Below, one piece after another: positions 33,407 to 41,442 of a stretch of DNA of 64,000 nt. Numbering within the stretch: position 1 is the stretch's first letter; each line of letters starts with the position of its first letter. This stretch comes from DASQPR01 sp963797675 (GTDB taxonomy: Bacteria; Actinomycetota; Actinomycetes; Mycobacteriales; Micromonosporaceae), in contig CAWCQQ010000002.1 in the NCBI GenBank assembly GCA_963797675.1, positions 1,054,001 through 1,118,000 on the forward strand. Reading direction: 5' to 3'. Position numbers and translations under genes: made by a program. The notes beneath the pieces are model-generated. The model was not told the DNA's origin and did no database searches. It saw nothing but the letters and a program-made list of their open reading frames with translations.

Positions 33407-34168
33407 CTAGTACGGGTCGTAGGACGAGGGCGGCGGGGGATCGTTCGGGCCTGGTCCGTAGGGATCGTGCGACGGTGGTGACGGATAGGTCGGGTATTGC
33501 CGCGTCGTCGGATAGCTCGACGGCCGGATCGGCGTGTAGCCCTGCGGCGGCCCCGATGAGCCCGGCGACATCGACCGGGCCTTTTTCGCCGCTCGTCGCC
33601 GCTTGAGAGTTTTCCGCATCTGGAAGAACACGATGACGATCACGACCAGGAAGACGATGATCAAGACCGGCAGGACGATCGCGACCAGCGACATCGTTAC
33701 GCTCGTCGCGTCTTCGGCGGTGCTCAGCACCGGCGCGGCCGCTCCGAACGACAGCGTGTTCGCGATCGGCCGGATCGCCGCCTTCATCCCGTGCATGACC
33801 AGCGCGATCGCCGCGCCGCTGACGATCGGGACCCAGGTGTGGCTGCTCAGGAACGTGCCCGGGTCCTGGACGGTCACGGTCTGGGCGCCGGATGTGGCGC
33901 CGAATGCGATGCCGCCGGCGGTGGGCCGGATGAACGTGTGGATCGCGTCGTTCACCGAATCGAGGACCGGTATCTTGTCCGCGATCATTTCGACCACGAG
34001 CAGACCCGCAAAGATGGTCAGCACCCAGCCGTTGGACATCCAGTGCCACGCGGGCGGCACCGAGATTAGATTCGTAAACCGGTCGAGCAGACCGATCATG
34101 AGCAGCGGAATCCATGCGTTCAGGCCGGCCGACGCGGACAGGCCGATCCCGGTGAGCGCTGCGAACAT
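33407..34168 (-). CDS. DUF4126 family membrane protein
   Basis: A 253-residue protein with about five hydrophobic segments: ALTGIGLSASAGLNAWIPLL, GWVLTIFAGLLVVEMIADKI, VPIVSGAAIALVMHG and a C-terminal VLPVLIIVFLVVIVIVFF. The N-terminal LSASAGLNAWIPLL and VDSVNDAIHTFIRP-like LDSVNDAIHTFIRP segment are marks of DUF4126. The cytoplasmic tail is basic (LKRRRAAKKARSM) and then rich in Pro, Tyr and Ser (PSSYPTTRQYPTYPSPPS). Function unknown. It is divergent from nucS. Confidence 0.8.
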   Translation of the reverse strand: MFAALTGIGLSASAGLNAWIPLLMIGLLDRFTNLISVPPAWHWMSNGWVLTIFAGLLVVEMIADKIPVLDSVNDAIHTFIRPTAGGIAFGATSGAQTVTVQDPGTFLSSHTWVPIVSGAAIALVMHGMKAAIRPIANTLSFGAAAPVLSTAEDATSVTMSLVAIVLPVLIIVFLVVIVIVFFQMRKTLKRRRAAKKARSMSPGSSGPPQGYTPIRPSSYPTTRQYPTYPSPPSHDPYGPGPNDPPPPSSYDPY

Positions 34169-34231
34169 GAGCCTATCTAACTACGTCGGTGCGACATCCG
34201 ACGGAGTGACCACCGACGAACATGGGTCGCA

Positions 34232-34237
34232 TAGGCT
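34232..34237 (+). promoter_or_regulatory. -10 box of nucS, leaderless type
   Basis: TAGGCT ends six bases before the GTG at 34244. GTGACC at 34206-34211 could be the -35 element, with a long 20-base spacer. Confidence 0.4.
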
Positions 34238-34243
34238 GTCGCG

Positions 34244-34903
34244 GTGCGTCTTGTGATAGCGAAATGCTCGGTGGATTACGTCGGACGGCTCTCGGCACAT
34301 CTGCCGATGGCAACGCGCCTGGTCATGGTGAAGGCGGACGGATCCGTTTCGATCCATGCCGACGATCGGGCCTACAAGCCGCTCAACTGGATGAGTCCGC
34401 CGTGCCGGCTGGAAGAGGCGCCGGGCATCTGGCGGGTCGTCAACAAGGCCGGCGAGGAACTGCGGATCACGCTCGAGGAGATTTTCCACGACACGTCGTA
34501 CCCCCTGGGTGTTGATCCGGGCCTGCGCAAAGACGGTGTCGAGGCGCACCTGCAAGAGCTCCTGGCGGCGAACCCGACCGTCTTGGGTGAGGGCTTCTCG
34601 CTCGTCCGCCGCGAGTTTCCGACCGCGATCGGGCCGGTCGACCTGATGTGCCGCGATGCGTCCGGCGCATCCGTCGCCGTCGAGATCAAGCGGCGAGGCG
34701 AGATCGACGGCGTGGAGCAGTTGACCCGCTACCTGGAGCTGCTCGGCCGCGATCCGCTGCTGGCGCCGGTCGCGGGCATCTTCGCGGCGCAGGAGATCAA
34801 GCCGCAGGCGCGCGTCCTGGCACAGGACCGGGGGATCCGGTGCGTGGTGCTCGACTACGACGCGCTGCGCGGCATCGTGAAAGACGAGCTGACGCTCTTC
34901 TAG
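34244..34903 (+). CDS. nucS: Mismatch-specific endonuclease NucS (EndoMS)
   Basis: Cuts both strands at mismatched bases and replaces the MutS/MutL pathway in most actinobacteria. The 219 residues have an N-terminal dimerisation domain (RLVIAKCSVDYVGRLSAHLP) and a C-terminal RecB-like nuclease with GPVDLMCRDASG and VAVEIKRRGEIDGVEQL, holding the catalytic Asp, Glu and Lys. The end DELTLF fits a sliding-clamp-binding tail. The start GTG 34244 follows a -10 box by six bases. Stands alone between divergent DUF4126 and the convergent Rieske gene. Confidence 0.96.
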   Translation: MRLVIAKCSVDYVGRLSAHLPMATRLVMVKADGSVSIHADDRAYKPLNWMSPPCRLEEAPGIWRVVNKAGEELRITLEEIFHDTSYPLGVDPGLRKDGVEAHLQELLAANPTVLGEGFSLVRREFPTAIGPVDLMCRDASGASVAVEIKRRGEIDGVEQLTRYLELLGRDPLLAPVAGIFAAQEIKPQARVLAQDRGIRCVVLDYDALRGIVKDELTLF

Positions 34904-34949
34904 CCCGGAACGGTTCCGGACGAACTGCCGCGCGCTGTAAAGACCCGGT

Positions 34950-36098
34950 TCAGCGGCCGGCGGTCGCGCGCGGGATGTCGGCCGGATCGCGGTAACCGCG
35001 GGCCAGCATCGTGACCCAGTCATAGATCGCGCTCTCGCTCGGTGCTAGCGGTCCGGGCTGGTGGTGGCGCGACGCGAGCCCGCGCTGCACCGATGACACG
35101 GCCGCCCAGTCCTGGCGGTTCGTCGTGTCCCAGAACTCCACCGCATAGGCCGGGTCGGTCCCGGCGTCCGCAAACAGCCATTCGCATTCGACCAGCGTGC
35201 GGTCCGGGGCGAGCGGCACCAGTCGATGCGTGAGCACATAGTCCGGGTGCGCCGACACGAGCAGGTTCGGAAAGACGCCGAGGTACGTGACCTCGCGGGC
35301 ATTCGCCGCGTTGATCGTGACCGCACCCGGCCCGGATCGGCCGTCCAACGACATCGTCTCCGCGTGTGGATACAGCTCCATCGTGCCGCCCACCCAGGCT
35401 CCCGGGCCGGTGCCGTTCTCGCCCGAGTCCGGTCGGGTGACCTGGCACAACTCGGGGTGGATCATCGGGCAGTGGTAGCACTCGTGGTAGTTCTCGGCGA
35501 TCAGCTTCCAGTTCGCCGCGACCTCGTAGCGATGACGGGCGCCGACGGTGAGCGTCTCGGCCCGGTAGGGCGCGACGTAGGACTCGGCATCGCCGATGAA
35601 CGTGCCGAACGCGGGTGCGTCGCCGGACGCATTGACGAACAGCCAGCCGTGCCAGTCCGCAACCGGTAGCGGCTTGAGACCCCACGGCGCACGGTCGAAG
35701 TCCGGATCCATCTGCGGCGTCACGGCGAGTTCGCCGTTCAGGCGGTAAGCCCAACCGTGGTACGGGCAGACGATCGCCCGCTTGTCCGATACCGCGCCGA
35801 CGGCCAGCAACTCGTGGCCCCGGTGGCGGCAGACGTTCGCGAACGCCCGGACACAGTCCGTAGCCCCGTCGCTACGGTCGACGACGACGAGCACGCTGAT
35901 GTCGCCGATGGCGTACGCCTGCTGGCCCCCGGGTGGCGTACGGCCGAGGCAGGTCCAGGTGCCGGCGAAGAAGTTCGCATGCTCCCAGGCCAGCACGTCG
36001 ATACTCGTGTAGGCGGCAGCCGGCAGCATGCGGGACTTTCCGAACGGTGCGAGTGCCACGTCGAGCGCAGCGGAATCCAGCAGGTCAGGCGAGATCAT
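34950..36098 (-). CDS. Rieske aromatic-ring-hydroxylating oxygenase, alpha subunit
   Basis: About 382 residues. The Rieske [2Fe-2S] cluster ligands are in CRHRGHELL and CPYHGWAYRL; the mononuclear iron site is in AENYHECYHCPMIHPE, with the bridging Asp-type region downstream. Such proteins hydroxylate aromatic or quaternary-ammonium substrates with electrons from a separate reductase. No reductase or ferredoxin gene is adjacent, so the redox partner is elsewhere. The substrate is not clear; the sequence style is near choline/carnitine-monooxygenase-like and GbcA-like proteins. I start at ATG 36098 (MISPDLLDSA) because homology begins there; an upstream ATG at 36161 is also open. It is divergent from the sedolisin gene. 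Confidence 0.9.
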   Translation of the reverse strand: MISPDLLDSAALDVALAPFGKSRMLPAAAYTSIDVLAWEHANFFAGTWTCLGRTPPGGQQAYAIGDISVLVVVDRSDGATDCVRAFANVCRHRGHELLAVGAVSDKRAIVCPYHGWAYRLNGELAVTPQMDPDFDRAPWGLKPLPVADWHGWLFVNASGDAPAFGTFIGDAESYVAPYRAETLTVGARHRYEVAANWKLIAENYHECYHCPMIHPELCQVTRPDSGENGTGPGAWVGGTMELYPHAETMSLDGRSGPGAVTINAANAREVTYLGVFPNLLVSAHPDYVLTHRLVPLAPDRTLVECEWLFADAGTDPAYAVEFWDTTNRQDWAAVSSVQRGLASRHHQPGPLAPSESAIYDWVTMLARGYRDPADIPRATAGR

Positions 36099-36213
36099 GG
36101 CATATCTTAAGCAGGTCGGCTTTACATCGACGCCTATCGTCGAAAGCCTACCGGTGCGCAATCGCGGATCAACGATGATCTGCCCGTACCGGAGATGCAG
36201 GAGGTTCTTGTCT

Positions 36214-37701
36214 ATGACACACGCGTACGCTGCCCTGCCGGTGCCGGGCAGTCGACGGCATCCGGTCGCTGGGGCGCGTCGGGTGGGTGATGCCGATCCG
36301 GACGCGACCGTCTTCGTGACCGTCGTACTCCGTCGCGGCGCCGATGAACCGGGAGCGCCGGCCGATCAGGCCGACGTCGACGCGGTCTGGGCGTTTGCCA
36401 GCCGGATCGGCCTGGAAGTGGTGTCGGTGAACCTACCGGCACGATCGGTACGCCTTCGTGGCGACGTACTCACCATGAACGAGGCATTCGGTGTGACGCT
36501 CGCGCACTACGAAGCCGGTAGCGGGCACACATTTCGCGGCCGGACCGGCTCGATCTACGTCCCCGAGCAGCTCGACGGCGTGATCGTCGCGGTGCTCGGG
36601 CTGGACAGCCGGCAACAGGCGGTGACCCATTTCCGCGTGCTGACCGGCGTCGCCGCGCACGCAACGGAGGCCGGTCGGGCGCCACAGGACGTGGCCGCCG
36701 CGTACGGGTTCCCGACCGATGTCGACGGCAGCGGCCAGACCGTCGCCGTGATCGAGCTCGGCGGCGGATTCCGGACGACCGATCTGGACACGTACTTCGC
36801 GCAGCTCGGACTGCGTACGCCGAGCGTCGAGGCGGTCAACGTCGACGGTGCGATGAACTCGCCCGGCGACGACGCAGACGGCGAGGTCATGCTCGACATC
36901 GAGGTGATCGGCGCGATCGCACAGGGTGCTCGCATCGCGGTCTATTTCGGGCCGAACACCGACGACGGCTTCTATGACGCGATCGCGGCCGCCGTGCACG
37001 ACACCGTGCGTACGCCGTCGATCATCTCGATCAGCTGGGGGCAGTCCGAATCCGGCTGGACCACGGCCTCGCTCGATGCGTACGACGCCCTGTTCGCGGA
37101 TGCGGTCGCCGCCGGGATCAGCGTGTACGTCGCGGTCGGCGACAACGGTGCGACCGACGGATCCGAGGACGGCGCGCTGCACGTCGACTTCCCCGCGTCG
37201 TCGCCGGCGGTGGTCGGCTGCGGCGGTACGACGCTTCCGAAGGACGGCACCGAGACCGTGTGGAATGAACTGGCATCGGACGAGGGTGCGACCGGCGGGG
37301 GCTTCAGCAGCCACTTCGCGGCGCCGGCGTACCAGGACGGCATCTCCGCCGTCTCGGCCGGCGGTGGTCGTGGCGTCCCGGACGTGGCCGGCGACGCGGA
37401 TCCGATGACCGGATATCGCGTGCGTTACGACGGTCAGGATCAGGTCATCGGCGGTACGAGTGCGGTCGCGCCGCTGTGGTCCGCGCTGACCGCGCTCGCG
37501 AACCAGCGCAACGGCGCTAACGCCGGTGCACCGCACGCCCGCCTGTACACGTCGGCCTCGGCCTTCCGTGACATCACCCGCGGCGACAACGGCGGCTATC
37601 CGGCCACGGTCGGATGGGATCCGTGCACCGGCATGGGCACGCCCGACGGCGAGGCGATCGTCGCGGTTCTGGCGCCCGAGACCACCACTCCGGCCGCGTA
37701 G
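36214..37701 (+). CDS. Sedolisin (S53) family serine-carboxyl protease, kumamolisin-like
   Basis: A 495-residue acid-type protease with pro-domain (residues about 10-165, containing TLAHYEAGSGHTFRGRTGSI) and catalytic domain. The Glu-Asp pair is Glu224 and Asp228 in DGEVMLDIEV, the oxyanion Asp is in VAVGDNGATDG and the nucleophile is Ser416 in GGTSAVAPLW. Near the end RDITRGDNGGYPATVGWDPC fits the calcium site region. There is no classical signal peptide: the N-terminus MTHAYAALPVPGSRRHPV is not hydrophobic. Kumamolisins of other bacteria are also exported without an obvious leader. ATG 36214 has AGGAGG nine bases upstream. A strong hairpin follows the gene. Confidence 0.93.
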   Translation: MTHAYAALPVPGSRRHPVAGARRVGDADPDATVFVTVVLRRGADEPGAPADQADVDAVWAFASRIGLEVVSVNLPARSVRLRGDVLTMNEAFGVTLAHYEAGSGHTFRGRTGSIYVPEQLDGVIVAVLGLDSRQQAVTHFRVLTGVAAHATEAGRAPQDVAAAYGFPTDVDGSGQTVAVIELGGGFRTTDLDTYFAQLGLRTPSVEAVNVDGAMNSPGDDADGEVMLDIEVIGAIAQGARIAVYFGPNTDDGFYDAIAAAVHDTVRTPSIISISWGQSESGWTTASLDAYDALFADAVAAGISVYVAVGDNGATDGSEDGALHVDFPASSPAVVGCGGTTLPKDGTETVWNELASDEGATGGGFSSHFAAPAYQDGISAVSAGGGRGVPDVAGDADPMTGYRVRYDGQDQVIGGTSAVAPLWSALTALANQRNGANAGAPHARLYTSASAFRDITRGDNGGYPATVGWDPCTGMGTPDGEAIVAVLAPETTTPAA

Positions 37702-37713
37702 CAGCCGACCATC

Positions 37714-37751
37714 ATCGAGCGCCCAGGATCCCACGATCTTGGGCGCTCGAT
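37714..37751 (+). terminator. Terminator hairpin after the sedolisin gene
   Basis: A 17-bp stem with one G-T wobble, 37714-37730 against 37735-37751, around CCAC, starts 12 bases after the stop codon. No T-run follows. Confidence 0.65.
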
Positions 37752-37760
37752 TGATGAGTC

Positions 37761-37790
37761 TTGACAGGTTAGTTATTGGTCACTTACTTT
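37761..37790 (+). promoter_or_regulatory. tetR promoter with overlapping operator
   Basis: TTGACA (37761-37766) and TACTTT (37785-37790) are 18 bp apart, and the GTG start lies seven bases after the -10 box, so the mRNA is probably leaderless. Between them AGTTA-TTGG-TCACT (37771-37784) matches the imperfect palindrome before the MFS gene at 38374-38387. The layout indicates autorepression. Confidence 0.65.
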
Positions 37791-37797
37791 TGACCGC

Positions 37798-38328
37798 GTG
37801 ACCCGGATGACGGCCGACGAACGCCGCGAGAGCGTGCTGAATGCCGCCATGATCGAGTTCGGTCTCGGCGGCTATGTCGGCACGTCGACCGAGGCGATCG
37901 CCCGCCGCGTCGGCGTATCACAGCCCTACCTCTTCCGGCTCTTCGACTCGAAGAAAGCGCTGTTCATCGGGGCGATCGATCGCTGCTTCGAGCACATCAT
38001 CGACGTATTCGGGGCCGCTGCCGCGGACCTGACCGGCGAAGAGGCGCTGCATGCGATGGGCGCGGCCTACAAGGCGCTGCTCGACGACCGCCAGATCCTG
38101 CAGATGCAGTTACAGATGTGGGCCGCGGCCTGCCAGGACGAAGAGATCCGCAACGTGACACGACGGCACATGGGCCGGCTGTGGAAGACCGTACAGACGC
38201 TGTCCGGCGGCGACGATCAGCGCGTTATGGAGTTCACGGCGGCCGGCATGCTCTTGAACGTCATGGCCGCGATGGATCTGCCGGCCATGAGGACCCACCT
38301 CGGCGATTTGCTGAATCCGGACAACTAA
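37798..38328 (+). CDS. TetR-family transcriptional repressor
   Basis: A 176-residue repressor with N-terminal helix-turn-helix (residues about 10-50; EFGLGGYVGTSTEAIARRVG then VSQPYLFRLFDSKKALF) and a C-terminal ligand-binding domain (KALLDDRQILQMQLQMWAAA). The neighbour 75 bases downstream is a DHA2-type drug exporter, and the same operator-like sequence lies in front of both genes, so it very likely represses the exporter and itself and releases DNA when it binds an exported drug. The start is GTG 37798, directly after the -10 box. Confidence 0.93.
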   Translation: MTRMTADERRESVLNAAMIEFGLGGYVGTSTEAIARRVGVSQPYLFRLFDSKKALFIGAIDRCFEHIIDVFGAAAADLTGEEALHAMGAAYKALLDDRQILQMQLQMWAAACQDEEIRNVTRRHMGRLWKTVQTLSGGDDQRVMEFTAAGMLLNVMAAMDLPAMRTHLGDLLNPDN

Positions 38329-38373
38329 CGCGCGGTCCCGCATCGCGGCGGCACCGGCGTGACCTGCAAAGTT

Positions 38374-38387
38374 AGTGATTACTCACA
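38374..38387 (+). promoter_or_regulatory. Second TetR operator, before the MFS exporter
   Basis: AGTGA-TTAC-TCACA, preceded by GTT as in the first site, shares the form AGTKA-N4-TCACW with the operator in the tetR promoter. It ends 15 bases before the exporter ATG and just ahead of its AGGGAG ribosome binding site. Confidence 0.6.
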
Positions 38388-38402
38388 ACTTAGGGAGCGA
38401 AC

Positions 38403-39830
38403 ATGGTCAATCAGCTCGGCGAGAAGCGGCACCCGGCCGCCATCTGGACCTGGATCGCGGTCAGCGTCGCGGTCTTCATGGTGTCGCTGGACAATCTCGT
38501 CGTCACGAACGCGCTGCCGGTCATCCGGGTCAAGCTCGGCGCCGGACTCGAGGGTCTTGAGTGGACGGTGAACGCGTACACCCTGACGTTTGCGGTCCTG
38601 CTCTTGACCGGCGCGGCGCTCGGCGATCGCTATGGCCGCAAGCGGCTGTTCACCATCGGTTTGACGATCTTCACGCTCGCGTCGGCGGGTGCCGCGCTGG
38701 CGCCGAACATCGGCATGCTGATCGCGGCCCGGACCGTGCAGGGTCTCGGCGGCGCGATCGTGATGCCACTGACCCTGACGATGCTGGCGAACGTGGTGTC
38801 GCCGGAGAAGCGCGGTGTGGCGTTCGGCGTCTGGGGTGCGATGGGTGGTCTCGGCGTCGCGCTCGGCCCGGTCGTCGGCGGTGCGATCATCCAGTACTCG
38901 TCCTGGCAGTGGATCTTCTGGGTGAACGTGCCGGTCGGATTGTTGCTGCTTCCGGTGCTGTTCAAGGTGGGAGAGAGCCGCGGCGGTGCCGGTCGTCTCG
39001 ATCCGGTCGGGACGGCACTCGTCACGCTCGGGCTGTTCGGCGTCGTATTCGGCGTGATCCGTGGCGATGGCCACGGATGGGCGAGCGGCCAGGTGCTCAC
39101 CGGCCTGATCGCGGGTGGACTCCTGCTCGTCGCGTTCATCGCATGGGAGAAGCGCGCGGTCGCGCCGATGGTGCCGCTGCACCTGTTCGCATCCCGAGGT
39201 TTCACGCTGACCAACATCACAAGTTTGATCATGGCGTTCGGAATGTTCGGCTCGGTCTTCATCGGCGCGCAGTTCCTGCAGACCGTGCAGCACTTCACGC
39301 CGCTGCAGTCCGGCCTTCGCACCCTGCCGTGGACCGCGATGCCGGTGCTCACGGCGCCGCTCGCGGGCATCTTCAGCGATCGTCTCGGCGCCCGCCGCAT
39401 CGTCGCGCTCGGTCTGATCCTGCAGACCGCCGGCATCGCGTGGCTCGCCGCAGTGGTCCGGGTGGATCTGCCGTACGCGCAGATGGTCCCGGCCTTCGTC
39501 CTGGCCGGCGCGGGCATGGGCCTGTTCTTCGCCCCGATTGCACGGTTGGTCATCGACTTCGCGCCGACCACGCTGCAGGGCGTCGCATCGGGCACGTCGA
39601 ACGCGCTGCGGCAGCTCGGCACCGTGCTCGGTGTCGCGGTGCTCGGTGCGATCTTCTCCGCGGTCGGCGGATACGCGTCCGCCCAGGCGTTCGTGAACGG
39701 GATGCGGACGGCCGAATGGGTCGGCGCGATCGTCCTGGCCGCCGGCGCGATCCTGGCACTGGCCATCCCCGCGCAGGGTGTCGCGCCCGCTCGTATTGTG
39801 GAGCCCGAACTCGTCGAGGCGCCGGCTTAA
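38403..39830 (+). CDS. MFS drug exporter, DHA2 (14-helix) type
   Basis: A 475-residue permease with about fourteen helices. Motif A is GAALGDRYGRKRLFTIGL, the antiporter motif C is GGLGVALGPVVGGAI, and the first helix holds VFMVSLDNLVVTNALPVI, the DHA2 signature (LDxTIVNVALP-type). It exports hydrophobic drugs against protons. Regulation by the adjacent TetR repressor is likely. ATG 38403 has AGGGAG six bases upstream. A bidirectional hairpin follows. Confidence 0.94.
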   Translation: MVNQLGEKRHPAAIWTWIAVSVAVFMVSLDNLVVTNALPVIRVKLGAGLEGLEWTVNAYTLTFAVLLLTGAALGDRYGRKRLFTIGLTIFTLASAGAALAPNIGMLIAARTVQGLGGAIVMPLTLTMLANVVSPEKRGVAFGVWGAMGGLGVALGPVVGGAIIQYSSWQWIFWVNVPVGLLLLPVLFKVGESRGGAGRLDPVGTALVTLGLFGVVFGVIRGDGHGWASGQVLTGLIAGGLLLVAFIAWEKRAVAPMVPLHLFASRGFTLTNITSLIMAFGMFGSVFIGAQFLQTVQHFTPLQSGLRTLPWTAMPVLTAPLAGIFSDRLGARRIVALGLILQTAGIAWLAAVVRVDLPYAQMVPAFVLAGAGMGLFFAPIARLVIDFAPTTLQGVASGTSNALRQLGTVLGVAVLGAIFSAVGGYASAQAFVNGMRTAEWVGAIVLAAGAILALAIPAQGVAPARIVEPELVEAPA

Positions 39831-39838
39831 ACGATTGT

Positions 39839-39882
39839 GGGGTTGTTGCTGTTATTCCGCACCGGATAACAGCGACAACCCC
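39839..39882. terminator. Bidirectional terminator between convergent genes
   Basis: A 17-bp stem with one wobble (39839-39855 with 39866-39882) and a 10-base loop lies between the MFS exporter and the aldehyde dehydrogenase. Confidence 0.7.
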
Positions 39883-39896
39883 GAGATCGATGCGGA

Positions 39897-41402
39897 CTAG
39901 CCCTTCCGGCCGTGCATCATCTTGACGACCTTCTTGATCATCTCGACCTGCTTCGGCGTGCGCTCGAACGACATCGCCGGTAGCACCGACTTCATCCGGC
40001 GCTTCGTGATCGCCTTCGGACGCGCGAACTCGCGCAGCCCGTCGTCGCCGTGGATGCGGCCGATGCCCGAGTCGCCGACGCCGCCGAACGGCAGACTGGG
40101 CATGCCGGCGAATGCGAGCGCCGAGTTGATCGACGTCATCCCGGAGCGCAGGCTGCGGGCGATCTTCATGGCGTCGCGCTTCGCGAACACCGAGCCACCG
40201 AGGCCGTACGAGAGCGCGTTCGCGAGCGTGACCGCCTCGTCGGCGTTCGCCACCCGCTTCACGGTCAGCGTCGGTCCGAACGTCTCCTCGCAGACCGCCG
40301 CGGAGTCTTCCGGTACGTCGACGAGGATCGTCGGCTGCACGTACGGCGCCTGTACCGCGTCGAGTCCACCGAGGACGGCCCGGCCACCACGGTCGATCGC
40401 GTCACCGATGTGGCGGCGGATCGTGTCGATCTGGGCCGGCATCGTGATCGGTCCGATGTCCGAGTCGGACTCGTTGCCGACCTTCAGCGCGGTCGCCTTC
40501 TCGACCAGCTTCGCGACGAACGTGTCGTGCACCTTGTCGACGACGTAGATGCGTTCGATGCCGATGCAGGTCTGGCCGGCGTTCGTCAGCCCGCCCCAGG
40601 CTGCGGCGGATGCGGCCGCATCGAGGTCGGCGTCCGCATCCACGATCATGGCGTCCTTGCCGCCACATTCGAGGAGTACGGGCGTCAGCGAGTCCGCGGC
40701 GGCCGCCATGATCTTCTTGCCGGTCTTGGTCGAGCCGGTGAACGCGATCTTGCCGACGCCGGACGTGGTCAGCAGCGCGCCGACGTCGCCCATCCCGTGG
40801 ATGATCTGCAGGACCGGCTGCTCCGGCACGATCTCGGCGAACGTGTCGACCATCAGCTGGCCGACCGTTGGCGTGTACTCGCTCGGCTTGAACACGATCG
40901 CGTTGCCGGCGGCCAGCGCGTACGCGACCGAGCCCATCGGTGTGAAGATCGGATAGTTCCACGGCCCGATCACGCCGACCACGCCGAACGGCTGGTATTC
41001 CAGGTAGGCGGCGTGCTCGGCCAGCGTCAGCGAACCCTTGACCTTGCGGAGCTTCAGCACCCGCTCGGCGTTCTTCGCGGCCCACGCGACGTGGTCGATC
41101 GCCGCGAACACCTCGACGATCGCCTCGGCGACCGGCTTGCCGCCCTCGGCGTTGATCACCTCGGCAACGCTCTGGATCCGGTTCGACAGCAGCGATGCCC
41201 AGCGCAGCAGGCGAGTCTTGCGGCCGTCGAAGCCGAGGCTCGCCCACCAGACGCCGGCCGCGCGTCCCCGCTCGACGGCGGCGCGTACCTCGTCGGCGGT
41301 CGCGACGTGGAAACGGCCGACCTCCGCGCCGGTCGCGGGGTTGGTGGAAACGAGGCTGCCGTCGTCGATGACGGGCAGGCCAGGGGTACGGGTGGCGGTC
41401 AT
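39897..41402 (-). CDS. NAD(P)-dependent aldehyde dehydrogenase
   Basis: A 501-residue oxidoreductase that oxidises an aldehyde to the acid. The nucleotide site has FGVVGVIGPWNYP and GSTKTGKKIM, the general-base Glu is in LLECGGKDAMIV, and the catalytic Cys is in NAGQTCIGIERIYV. Unusual for soluble ALDHs, the C-terminus is basic (KAITKRRMKSVL, KKVVKMMHGRKG), resembling long-chain or coniferyl-aldehyde-type enzymes that associate with membranes. The substrate is not known. Start GTG or ATG 41402 (MTATRTPGLPV). Confidence 0.93.
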   Translation of the reverse strand: MTATRTPGLPVIDDGSLVSTNPATGAEVGRFHVATADEVRAAVERGRAAGVWWASLGFDGRKTRLLRWASLLSNRIQSVAEVINAEGGKPVAEAIVEVFAAIDHVAWAAKNAERVLKLRKVKGSLTLAEHAAYLEYQPFGVVGVIGPWNYPIFTPMGSVAYALAAGNAIVFKPSEYTPTVGQLMVDTFAEIVPEQPVLQIIHGMGDVGALLTTSGVGKIAFTGSTKTGKKIMAAAADSLTPVLLECGGKDAMIVDADADLDAAASAAAWGGLTNAGQTCIGIERIYVVDKVHDTFVAKLVEKATALKVGNESDSDIGPITMPAQIDTIRRHIGDAIDRGGRAVLGGLDAVQAPYVQPTILVDVPEDSAAVCEETFGPTLTVKRVANADEAVTLANALSYGLGGSVFAKRDAMKIARSLRSGMTSINSALAFAGMPSLPFGGVGDSGIGRIHGDDGLREFARPKAITKRRMKSVLPAMSFERTPKQVEMIKKVVKMMHGRKG

Positions 41403-41442
41403 GGCGCGAAGTCTAAACCGAAGACTTACTAGTGAGTAGGCC

